Source: JBBIII01 sp037446575
Lineage (GTDB): Bacteria > Bacteroidota > Ignavibacteria > UBA10030
Direction of reading: 5' to 3'
NCBI GenBank assembly: GCA_037446575.1
Contig: JBBIII010000029.1
Location: 1-26,756, forward strand
DNA: 26,756 bases
Part shown: positions 7,494 through 15,036 of the stretch, piece after piece
Numbering within the stretch: the stretch's first letter is position 1
Layout: every line of letters starts with the position of its first letter
Made by a program: the position numbers and the translations under genes
The notes under the pieces: generated by a model
What the model saw: only the letters and a program-made list of their open reading frames with translations
Databases searched by the model: none
Told to the model about the DNA's origin: nothing

Positions 7494-9128
7494 TTAATTT
7501 TTCAAGAACCAAATTGGATTAGTAAAACAAAAATGAGATACATTATCGAACGAATTCTTTTTCGAAGTCCATACTTCTGCACGTATATAATAATTATAAT
7601 CAAAATTTAAATTAAAGTTAAATTGCGCTGAATATGAATTTTTGTATTCTTTTAAGAGAAATATATCTTCTTTGTTGCCAATTCTTCCTATAAATATTTT
7701 ACAAAATTCTACTGTGCCGAATTCTTTTGAAGATATTACTTCGACGCTGAAATTGTATTCTTTGGTGTTATATGTTTTTCCAATTGAAGTAATTACTTCA
7801 TCAGATGTTGTTTTAATATTAATAACCGGACCATCTGAAATAATAATGGCGCCCGAGCTGATAGCTTTAAGCACAATTTCTTCAGAAATCGATTCGGTAA
7901 AAACGCCGGTTCTCATTTTACCAAATAACTGCATATGTGTTTCTTTGATTTTAAAAAAAGGAATGCCAATTTGACGAAACCTATTAAAATTTCCATGTGC
8001 ATCATTTCCTGCTAATAGGAACAATCTGTGACCAAGCAGTAACGCGTCTATCCATTGCTGGCGTCCTTGCCAAAAACCTTTTGATAATTTCCCATTTGCA
8101 AATTGAACGCCTGTTATATTTTTAGTAGTAATATCATTTCCATTCCATAAATTTCGTTTCAAAAGAATGCGTTGCAAAAATGAGACCGGCTCTTTGGGAT
8201 GAGCTGCAAACGCTAACGAAGCGTTTTCTTTTTTGTCTAATATGTTAGTAATTGAATTTTCACTATACGTTTTAAACCAACGTTCAGCGCTATCTCCTGA
8301 ACCATAAAAATAATTTCTATTGCCTAAGAGTAAAAGATGTACGTTTTTGTCTTTAGAATTACGGCAACTTACCTCTTCGCCGCGAACAATTGCAAAGTCG
8401 TTATTTTTACGATTTAAAGCATCAACTTCATTTTGGAATAATTGCCATTTAGGAAGTTTTGGATCGTTTATTAAATAATTTTCTATTGAATCATCCAAAT
8501 CGTACGAATGGTCGGTTGTGCAGAAGAAATTCAAACCCAAACCTTTAGATAATTTTATGGTTGGTTCTAAGGGCGCGCCAAATTCTACTTGGTCTTCGGT
8601 ATAAATAGAATGTGAATGGCATTCGCCAAAACAAAGATTAGAAAATATTGGCAATCGTTCTTCCGCTATGTAGACATTTAATGACTTGTGCGATGAAGTT
8701 CTATAGTTATCGTTGTAAAAGATTTTTTCTTTTCCGTTTTGAATTATTGTAAAAATAACATCAAATTTAACAGCGCCTGAAATATTTTCGATTTCCACAT
8801 CAAATACCTGCCACCATATCTTTTGGTCAATAGATACAATATTATCTAATAAAATTCTTTTGACAATTTCCCTTTCATTTTTATTTATGATTAAATGTAT
8901 GCTTATTAATTTAACTGGAAAAAGATGAGCATCTTTAATAATTACTAAAATAGGCAGAGGGGTATTTGGCTCAAGTCTGTGTGGGGCGTCGGCAATTATT
9001 TCTGGCTCAGCTTTTCTTAGGTAACTTATAAACCAAGGAAACTTATAATGAGTTTCCGCATACAAAAAAATCGGCATAAATTGAGAGAAGTAAAACAAGA
9101 AATCTATCAAAATTCTCTTCCTTTCCAT
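7494..9128 (-). CDS. Exported PHP-domain metal-dependent hydrolase (CehA/McbA-like)
   Basis: Metal-dependent hydrolase of the PHP superfamily, 544 residues, with an N-terminal hydrophobic signal (residues 5-24, ending FLYAE), so it probably acts in the periplasm or at the membrane. An N-terminal beta-rich domain (about 25-160) precedes the PHP domain. The metal-site motifs are all present: ECHSHSIYTED (169-179), TTDHS (204-208), RGEEVS (249-254), NVHLL (262-266), AHPKEP (309-314) and GNDAHG (374-379). A further beta domain fills the C-terminus. Relatives hydrolyse phosphoesters, phosphodiesters or carbamate-type bonds, so the substrate is undetermined. The ATG at 9128 has GGTGGA upstream and overlaps the preceding GT2 by 22 bases; a TTG at 9110 is a possible alternative. 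Its place among glycan genes suggests a glycan- or lipid-carrier-linked substrate (inference). Confidence 0.82.
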   Translation of the reverse strand: MERKRILIDFLFYFSQFMPIFLYAETHYKFPWFISYLRKAEPEIIADAPHRLEPNTPLPILVIIKDAHLFPVKLISIHLIINKNEREIVKRILLDNIVSIDQKIWWQVFDVEIENISGAVKFDVIFTIIQNGKEKIFYNDNYRTSSHKSLNVYIAEERLPIFSNLCFGECHSHSIYTEDQVEFGAPLEPTIKLSKGLGLNFFCTTDHSYDLDDSIENYLINDPKLPKWQLFQNEVDALNRKNNDFAIVRGEEVSCRNSKDKNVHLLLLGNRNYFYGSGDSAERWFKTYSENSITNILDKKENASLAFAAHPKEPVSFLQRILLKRNLWNGNDITTKNITGVQFANGKLSKGFWQGRQQWIDALLLGHRLFLLAGNDAHGNFNRFRQIGIPFFKIKETHMQLFGKMRTGVFTESISEEIVLKAISSGAIIISDGPVINIKTTSDEVITSIGKTYNTKEYNFSVEVISSKEFGTVEFCKIFIGRIGNKEDIFLLKEYKNSYSAQFNFNLNFDYNYYIRAEVWTSKKNSFDNVSHFCFTNPIWFLKN

Positions 9129-10204
9129 TTTACTTTTCCACCGAAGAAAACCAAAAAGGGGAGGGCTATCACGTAAAAAATAAAATAAATCTCAAACCAA
9201 TAGAACCAACGCAAATCATCTACTTTATTTAGCTTTTTTAAAATGTAATGTAAAAAAAAATAATCCGAGGAAAATTTTAACACTAAGGCGGTAGTTGCTT
9301 GCAGCACACCGCCCCAGTACAAAATAATAAAAGGAGAAACATGCATTAAAAATCCAATAAGCATTACTACAAGACCTGCAAACTTCAGATCTAACCCTCC
9401 TTTTCCCCAACGATGTTTTTGTCTTATTAAAGTTTGCCAATCATTACATGGTTTGCTTTCAACAAGCAACTTTCTATCAATTGGATACACATATTTCCAC
9501 TTTTTAGGAGAAGATAATATAGCTTGAACAACAGTATAATCTTCGGTAACACTAAATTTTAATTTGCGGTAGCCGCCAGTTTCATCATATGTTGATTTTC
9601 TAAATGATAAATTATTACCAATACCTCCTAAAGGATATTTTAAACCCGCCCAGGCAGCCGCCAAACCTAAAATGAAAGTCCAATCTAGCGATTGCATCCC
9701 TTCAAATGGAGTGGAAGATTTTTGCAATGTAAAGCCGCCTACTAAGCCCACATTATCTTCATATCTTCGTATTATTTCTTCAACCCATGTATTTGGTACA
9801 ATACAATCAGCGTCAGTAATGAGTAATATTTCTCCGTTAGCATTTTCTATGCCTTGGGCTAAAGCATTGGCTTTACCCTTTGTATTGACCTCGGTCTTTA
9901 CATTGACTATTTTAATATTTGAGTGCTGATTTATAAAATCTTGACATATCAATTCAGTTCTATCTGTTGAGTTATCATTTGCAATAATTATTTCATACAA
10001 CGAGGAAGGATATGTCTGATTAAGAATTGAATTTAAACAATCGGTAATATTTTTTTCTTCGTTTCGAGCGGCAATAATAATTGAAGCAAAATATCTTTTA
10101 TCGTTTTTGGTAATATCTTTGTTAAGTTTTAAGCCAATTATAAAAACGCATATTTGGCATATATATAAAATTGTTACAATAAAAAGAAATGTATCAAATG
10201 TCAT
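9107..10204 (-). CDS. Membrane family 2 glycosyltransferase (processive type) A
   Basis: 365-residue glycosyltransferase with the architecture of cellulose/hyaluronan-synthase-like enzymes: one N-terminal membrane helix (about 5-24), a cytoplasmic GT-A domain beginning ASIIIAARNEEKN, and about three C-terminal helices. Catalytic signatures are intact: NDNSTD (76-81), DAD (131-133), TED (220-222, general base region) and QKHRW (262-266, the QxxRW motif of processive GT2 enzymes). These use a cytosolic nucleotide sugar and extend or transfer glycan at the inner membrane. Sugar specificity cannot be read from the motifs. The start ATG overlaps the deacetylase stop as ATGA, so the pair is translationally coupled, and its 3' end overlaps the exported PHP gene. 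It is one of three related GT2 genes in this operon. Confidence 0.88.
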   Translation of the reverse strand: MTFDTFLFIVTILYICQICVFIIGLKLNKDITKNDKRYFASIIIAARNEEKNITDCLNSILNQTYPSSLYEIIIANDNSTDRTELICQDFINQHSNIKIVNVKTEVNTKGKANALAQGIENANGEILLITDADCIVPNTWVEEIIRRYEDNVGLVGGFTLQKSSTPFEGMQSLDWTFILGLAAAWAGLKYPLGGIGNNLSFRKSTYDETGGYRKLKFSVTEDYTVVQAILSSPKKWKYVYPIDRKLLVESKPCNDWQTLIRQKHRWGKGGLDLKFAGLVVMLIGFLMHVSPFIILYWGGVLQATTALVLKFSSDYFFLHYILKKLNKVDDLRWFYWFEIYFIFYVIALPFLVFFGGKVKWKGREF

Positions 10205-10818
10205 AATCTTATTGCGTCAAAAGTAAAATCATTTTCAAGTAGAGACTCAATGATTATTGGAAGATAAACATTTATTTTTTTATATGTATATTCGTTTGTA
10301 TGGAATAAAATTATCGAGCCCTGTGTTGTTCTTTTCAAAACAAGCTTGCGAATCTTTTCAGTCGACAATCCGAAATCCCTTGAATCAACGTTCCATAAAA
10401 CACAGGTCATTTTAAGCTCGTTTAGTACATTTCCAATATTCCAATTAATATAACCGTAGGGAGGCCGAAATAGTTTTGGATAAACTCCAACAGCCGATTT
10501 AATAATTTCATTTGTCTTAATTATCTCATTACGGATGAAATGCTTTCTTTTATAAATAAGACTTGTGTGTGAATAAGCATGATTGCCAATTTCATGTCCA
10601 CAGTTATATAATTGCTTAATTACAGACAAGTGCTTTTCACCGGATTCGCCAGAAAGAAAAAAAGTCGCTTTAATATTGTATTTGATCAAAATATCAAGAG
10701 TTGTTTGCGTCGCCTCTGGATGCGGTCCATCATCGAATGTTAGGTATATGTTTTTGGCGTTTATAGAGCATATAACTGATGGAAAGAAAAGTTTGGATAG
10801 CTTATACTGTAAGTACAT
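10201..10818 (-). CDS. NodB-type polysaccharide deacetylase
   Basis: Carbohydrate esterase family 4 enzyme, 205 residues, expected to remove N- or O-acetyl groups from a glycan. Motifs in order: YLTFDDGPHP (25-34, catalytic base and metal aspartates), HEIGNHAYSH (75-84, with the HxxxH metal pair), RPPYG (118-122), WNVDSRDF (142-149) and ILFHTNE (170-176). All key residues are present. The N-terminus (MYLQYKLSKLFFPSVICSI) is only weakly hydrophobic, not a convincing cleavable signal, so the enzyme may be cytoplasmic or membrane-associated and act on a lipid-linked precursor. It sits between two membrane GT2 genes: its ATG overlaps the previous TAA by one base and its stop overlaps the next start (ATGA). 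That nesting implies it modifies the glycan those enzymes make. Confidence 0.88.
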   Translation of the reverse strand: MYLQYKLSKLFFPSVICSINAKNIYLTFDDGPHPEATQTTLDILIKYNIKATFFLSGESGEKHLSVIKQLYNCGHEIGNHAYSHTSLIYKRKHFIRNEIIKTNEIIKSAVGVYPKLFRPPYGYINWNIGNVLNELKMTCVLWNVDSRDFGLSTEKIRKLVLKRTTQGSIILFHTNEYTYKKINVYLPIIIESLLENDFTFDAIRL

Positions 10819-11945
10819 TAATTAATATATCTCCCTTTCCATTTAAGCGATAATAATTGCCCAATAAGTGCGGCAAAAACAATGTATGGAGCATGTAATA
10901 TTTCTGCAACGAAAAAATGAAAAATCGGAATTGATTGCTTAAACATTTTTGCTCCAGCTCGAAGTGTTAAATAATCGATAAATACTTTGCCGAAAAATGC
11001 TATAAAAAATGGAATTAATAATTGAAGATTTGCTGGGATTAGAAAAATCATAATAAACAATGTGAAAAAGAAAAAATAAAGCATTACGAGAGACACCAAA
11101 ATAGATTTATCCTGATAATGTCCGCGTTTATTTGCCCAACGAATTCTTTGCTGTAAAAAAGAGATTATTGTATTTGATGATTTTGTCAATATAACAGCTT
11201 CCGGTTCCGGCGCAAACGCAACTTTACCAATTTTTTGACATACAATTTTATTCATTATTAATTCATCGTCATTATCAACATTATTTTTTGCATAACCGAT
11301 TGCGGCAATAAAGGCACTTTTTTTATATCCAAGATTTGCGCCGTTGCATATAATCGGCCTATTAGCTCCAATTAATCCTGCTGCTGTTGTTATTAAACCT
11401 AAAAGTTCCAATTGTTCCATTTTAGAAAAAAAAGTAGTGATTGAATATTCTGCAACAGGGCCTGCAACAAAAGAAATATCATTTACTAAATGCCTGCTCA
11501 TTATTTCAATCCATTTAACCGGCGCTATACAATCTGCATCTGTCGTTAATATTATTTCACCTTTAGCTCTTTCAATGCCAAAAGTAATAGCATTAATTTT
11601 TCCTCCGTTTTTTAAAATAGTAGATTTTTCAATTGATATAATATTTAGGTTACAATAATAGTGTTGAAACGAGCGTGCTATCTCGACTGTTTTGTCTGTC
11701 GATCTATCATCTATAATAATAATTTCGTACTTGTCTTTTGGATATGTTTGCTTAATCAAAGACTCAATACAATGTCCGATATTATTTTCTTCGTTTCGCG
11801 CTGCAATTATTACAGAAACAAATGGAAAATCGCTTTGTGGCTCAGCACGACGCAAATTATACAGCCCGATTCTCACTTTGGTTATAAAATAAACATAATA
11901 GAATGTGAAAATTGTAAGTGCGCTAAGTGCAATTATCTCGGTCAT
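10818..11945 (-). CDS. Membrane family 2 glycosyltransferase (processive type) B
   Basis: 375-residue paralogue of the neighbouring GT2s: N-terminal helix (about 2-22), GT-A domain starting PFVSVIIAARNEENN, and a C-terminal helical region. Motifs: IIDDRSTDKT (77-86), TTDADC (134-139), DDE (226-228) and QQRIRW (265-270), so a complete D, DxD, [E/D]D, QxxRW set. A tract SFVAGPVAEYS lies after DxD, where acceptor-binding residues are found in this class. It is likely an inner-membrane enzyme using a nucleotide sugar; donor unknown. The ATG at 11945 lies 23 bases inside the 3' end of the flippase-like gene, and the stop overlaps the deacetylase start. Differences from copies A and C around the active site suggest the three act on different steps rather than being redundant. 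Confidence 0.88.
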   Translation of the reverse strand: MTEIIALSALTIFTFYYVYFITKVRIGLYNLRRAEPQSDFPFVSVIIAARNEENNIGHCIESLIKQTYPKDKYEIIIIDDRSTDKTVEIARSFQHYYCNLNIISIEKSTILKNGGKINAITFGIERAKGEIILTTDADCIAPVKWIEIMSRHLVNDISFVAGPVAEYSITTFFSKMEQLELLGLITTAAGLIGANRPIICNGANLGYKKSAFIAAIGYAKNNVDNDDELIMNKIVCQKIGKVAFAPEPEAVILTKSSNTIISFLQQRIRWANKRGHYQDKSILVSLVMLYFFFFTLFIMIFLIPANLQLLIPFFIAFFGKVFIDYLTLRAGAKMFKQSIPIFHFFVAEILHAPYIVFAALIGQLLSLKWKGRYIN

Positions 11946-12945
11946 TTTTTAATGATTTATAATATTTATAAATGAGTGCATTTATATATGAAATATTATG
12001 ACGCTTTAAAAAAAATAATCCTGCTATTGCTGGAATAAATATATTTATAAAAAATAAAAGCAAAGATGCATTCAAAGCTGTGGCTTGATTAATACTAAAA
12101 TTGGAAAAGAAGAATATTGAGCCAGCTTCTCTTACTCCAAGATCGCTAAAAGATATAGGAATAATAGATTTAGCAAAAAGCATTGCGCTTGTTCCAATAA
12201 TAGAATTAAATAATGAAATCTCGCCAAAAGCATTTATAAGCAAATACATTTGCAATACTATTATCAAATGAAATAAAATTGTTAACATAACTGTTGAAAA
12301 TATCTTTTTTGAATTTAGCAAAGAAAAACCTTCGATAATTTTTAGAAGTAAGCTCTTTTTAATTAATGGAATATTAATTTTTTCTATAAATAAAAAAATA
12401 GATTTAAAGCGCAATAAAATTAGGAATACTACAATCAACAAGAAAAAAAAGAAAATAACCGAAGTAGTCAAATTATTAAGCGCTATAAAAATCAAGCCAG
12501 ATGTTCCAAAAATACTCGTGATAATAAAAATTTGAGTTTTATCAAGAAGAACTAATCCAATAATATGCGATTTACTCGCTTCTGTTATGTATAATGCTCT
12601 ACCAGCATAATCGCCAATTTCACCCGGTGTAAAAGAACCGAGCGAAATGCCAAGCATTATTGATCCAAACGATTCTGATAATTTTCTTTTATTGCTGAGT
12701 GCATAAAGCATAATATGCCATTTATAAGCGCGTAAAGATATATTTGCGAATAATAAGCATCCTGCTAAAATAATATATTTTATGTCGGCGGTTTTAAAAG
12801 CATCTTCAACATTTTTCCATTCTACGAGCGAAAATAGAAAATATAATATTAATGCGCTGATCATTATACGGAGCAACAAAAATACTTTATTTTTGAATTT
12901 GTTGTTATTAATATTTTGAGTTATTTCGTCCGAGCTTGTTTCCAT
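11923..12945 (-). CDS. YbhN/AglD-type membrane protein (lysylphosphatidylglycerol-synthase TM family, UPF0104)
   Basis: 340-residue polytopic membrane protein of the family that includes the N-terminal flippase half of MprF and YbhN/AglD-like proteins. About eight hydrophobic segments are visible. The two family signatures are present: GSFTPGEIGDYAGRA (103-117) and PISFSDLGVREAG (263-275). MprF uses this domain to flip a modified phospholipid; standalone copies are often found beside glycosyltransferases and are suspected of moving or handling lipid-linked intermediates. Here it lies between two membrane GT2 genes, overlapping each by 23-25 bases, which supports a role in carrying a lipid-linked sugar or lipid product across the inner membrane (inference). 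No soluble aminoacyl-transferase half is fused, so it is not a full MprF. Confidence 0.85.
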   Translation of the reverse strand: METSSDEITQNINNNKFKNKVFLLLRIMISALILYFLFSLVEWKNVEDAFKTADIKYIILAGCLLFANISLRAYKWHIMLYALSNKRKLSESFGSIMLGISLGSFTPGEIGDYAGRALYITEASKSHIIGLVLLDKTQIFIITSIFGTSGLIFIALNNLTTSVIFFFFLLIVVFLILLRFKSIFLFIEKINIPLIKKSLLLKIIEGFSLLNSKKIFSTVMLTILFHLIIVLQMYLLINAFGEISLFNSIIGTSAMLFAKSIIPISFSDLGVREAGSIFFFSNFSINQATALNASLLLFFINIFIPAIAGLFFLKRHNISYINALIYKYYKSLKNDRDNCT

Positions 12946-14072
12946 TCAAATTTCTTTAGTATTCCTAATGTGCCAATAATTGAATTGTATAAAACATAAA
13001 ATAATTCCATAAACAAAAAAGAAAATGGTGTGATGTTTATTTTAAAAATTCGTTGTGCGCGGATGTATAGTAAGATATCAGAAATTATTTTTATTATAAT
13101 AATAAAAGTAAATGTAAATAGGGATAATAAATTTATAAAAAATAATAAAGGTGAAATTATTAATAGAAGGTTAGAAAGATGATAAAAAAAGAAAAATGAT
13201 TTCAGGGGAAAAGTAAAAAATTTAGCCGCTGAAAAATGTCTCTTTCTTTGTTCATAGAAAGAACGAAAATTAATTGGCGGAAGGGTTGGAACAAAATTGT
13301 TTTCATTTAATATATATCGTATTTGCCTCTTAGTGCGACGGCGGACTAATTGTAAAAAAAGATCATCATCGCCGCTAACAGACATTTTTATTTTTTCAAA
13401 ACCGCTTAGCTCATCAAATACAGTCTTTCTATATGCAAGATTTCTCCCTGTACAAAGCCAACCGAGATTCCAGCCTATTGAACCGGACGACCATATTGCC
13501 GCCCTTATTTCTTCATAGCTAATAAATTTTAAAAGAAATTTATATAAATAATTATTAGAATACTTTTGATTATTGGAAAGCATGTATGGTGAATATCCAG
13601 CAGTAAGTCCCACTTCTGGCTCAAATTGTTTTATCAGTTCTTCGATCCAGTGTGGTGGAGGAAAACAATCTGCATCGGTAAAACATAGAATTTCTCCTTG
13701 ACTTGCATTTATGCCGGCTCTAAGAGCATTTTTCTTCGCAGGCATATCATCGTGAAGCATCTCAATATTTATTAACTGAATTATCGAATTCTTTTTTTGA
13801 AAACTGGCTATAATATTTTTCGTATTATCTGTTGATCGATCATTAACAATTATTATCTCATATTTATCGTATGTTTGGTTTAAAAGACATTTTATTAATT
13901 CAGCTATTGAGCGTTCTTCGTTTCTTGCGGCAACTATAACCGAAACAAAGGGCTTGTTATCAGATGCCCCCTTTTTTATTCTTTTTATCCCAAAAAATAA
14001 AAAAAGATGGATCAAGAAATAGAAAATTGCAGGTATAAAAAAAAGTATTTCAAGTGAGATTAACAGATTCAT
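12921..14072 (-). CDS. Membrane family 2 glycosyltransferase C, with altered QxxRW motif
   Basis: 383-residue GT2 and first gene of the minus-strand glycan operon. Layout matches copies A and B: N-terminal helix (about 5-28), GT-A domain beginning PFVSVIVAARNEERS, motifs IIVNDRSTDNT, FTDADC (132-137), GDDD (234-237), then a helical C-terminus with about three membrane segments. The usual QxxRW is replaced by QRKRH (275-279), losing the tryptophan that in cellulose-synthase-like enzymes stacks at the acceptor end. This may mean single-sugar transfer rather than chain extension, or simply mark another subfamily. The ATG at 14072 has no clear ribosome-binding site. It is divergent from udk across a 191-base gap, which should hold the operon promoter. 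The 3' end overlaps the flippase-like gene by 25 bases. Confidence 0.86.
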   Translation of the reverse strand: MNLLISLEILFFIPAIFYFLIHLFLFFGIKRIKKGASDNKPFVSVIVAARNEERSIAELIKCLLNQTYDKYEIIIVNDRSTDNTKNIIASFQKKNSIIQLINIEMLHDDMPAKKNALRAGINASQGEILCFTDADCFPPPHWIEELIKQFEPEVGLTAGYSPYMLSNNQKYSNNYLYKFLLKFISYEEIRAAIWSSGSIGWNLGWLCTGRNLAYRKTVFDELSGFEKIKMSVSGDDDLFLQLVRRRTKRQIRYILNENNFVPTLPPINFRSFYEQRKRHFSAAKFFTFPLKSFFFFYHLSNLLLIISPLLFFINLLSLFTFTFIIIIKIISDILLYIRAQRIFKINITPFSFLFMELFYVLYNSIIGTLGILKKFEWKQARTK

Positions 14073-14263
14073 ATGATGCTATAATCGGAAATAATGAGTT
14101 ATTTTGCAACGATAACACTAATAAAATGAATAATTGATAATAGAATGTCTGACATATATATTACGATAAAAGCATAAATTCAGGTATAATTACAGTATGC
14201 GAAAATGTAAAATGTCATTAAATTGATTTTTGGATAATATCAAAAAAAGTTATGGGGTAAAAA
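14073..14263. promoter_or_regulatory. Divergent intergenic region between the glycan operon and udk
   Basis: This 191-base AT-rich gap separates oppositely directed genes, so it should contain both promoters. On the plus strand a TATAAT is visible (see separate entry). On the minus strand I see only weak -10-like stretches such as TATTAT, with no good -35. No long inverted repeat or operator-like palindrome stands out apart from TGTCTGACA, which is too short to mean much. There is no small ORF with a convincing start here. Confidence 0.5.
14161..14190 (+). promoter_or_regulatory. Candidate promoter for udk
   Basis: A perfect TATAAT at 14185-14190 lies about 74 bases before the udk start. Eighteen bases upstream is TTACGA (14161-14166), only a half match to TTGACA. 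The arrangement suits a primary sigma factor of the general type, but Bacteroidota use a different promoter consensus and AT-rich DNA makes chance matches likely. Confidence 0.35.
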
Positions 14264-14896
14264 ATGAAACCATTAACCATTGGTTTGGCTGGCGGAACAG
14301 GTTCTGGTAAAACATCAGTAGCTAATAAGATTTTAGAAAAACTGGATAGAAATCATGTAGTTGTTATACAACACGATTCTTATTACAAAGATTTAGAAAA
14401 ATATGTCGGTATAGAGCCAGATAAAATAAATTTTGATCATCCCGATTCGTTGGAAACTGATCTTCTCATTCAACATTTGCAGCAGCTTTCGGAAAGTAAA
14501 ACAATATATCAACCTATATACAATTTTGCTACTCACAGAAGAATGATCGAGACAAAGCAGATTGTTCCGAAGGATATAATAATTGTCGATGGAATTTTAT
14601 TATTTGTAGAAAAAAGACTGCGAGAATTAATGGATATAAAAATATTTGTAGATACCGATGCAGATGAGAGACTTATAAGAAGAATAAGGAGAGATATTTT
14701 AGAAAGAGGACGATCTGTTGAAACAGTAATGAATCAATACTTGACTACTGTGAAGCCGATGCATTTGGAATTTGTAGAACCAAGCAAACATTGGGCAGAT
14801 ATAATTATACCGAGAGGGGCTGATAATGTCGTTGCCATAGATATGGTCGTTACAAAAATAAAAGCAATGATTGCCGCAAAGAGTGCAAAAGAATGA
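14264..14896 (+). CDS. udk: Uridine kinase
   Basis: Cytosolic pyrimidine-salvage enzyme that phosphorylates uridine and cytidine to UMP and CMP, using ATP or GTP. The 210-residue length is standard. The P-loop GGTGSGKT is at 10-17, followed by HDSYYKDL (37-44), NFDHPDS (56-62, nucleoside-binding region), YNFATHRR (86-93), the IIIVDGIL Walker-B-like strand (105-112), and RRIRRDILERGRS (139-151) of the lid. All expected residues are present. The ATG has GGGG about seven bases upstream. It heads the plus-strand block; a 140-base gap with a weak hairpin separates it from the M16 peptidase gene. Confidence 0.95.
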   Translation: MKPLTIGLAGGTGSGKTSVANKILEKLDRNHVVVIQHDSYYKDLEKYVGIEPDKINFDHPDSLETDLLIQHLQQLSESKTIYQPIYNFATHRRMIETKQIVPKDIIIVDGILLFVEKRLRELMDIKIFVDTDADERLIRRIRRDILERGRSVETVMNQYLTTVKPMHLEFVEPSKHWADIIIPRGADNVVAIDMVVTKIKAMIAAKSAKE

Positions 14897-14920
14897 TAAT
14901 AGCGAATCTTCATCTATTTG

Positions 14921-14950
14921 TTTGAAAATTCAATAAAGTTCAAAATTTTT
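14921..14950 (+). terminator. Weak hairpin plus T-tract after udk
   Basis: TTTGAA (14921-14926) pairs with TTCAAA (14939-14944) around a 12-base loop, followed by ATTTTTT. The stem is only six mostly A-T pairs, so at best this is an inefficient terminator. Confidence 0.2.
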
Positions 14951-15036
14951 TCATTTCTTGATTCTCCATTAAAAATGCAATATCTTTTTTCAAAGAAGTG
15001 GAAGTAAGAATATTTATAGCAGCCAAATGGAGACAT

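Noticed and set aside
14172..14200. GCATA ... TATGC inverted repeat around the candidate udk promoter
   Set aside because: Five-base arms with a 19-base spacer are expected by chance in AT-rich DNA.
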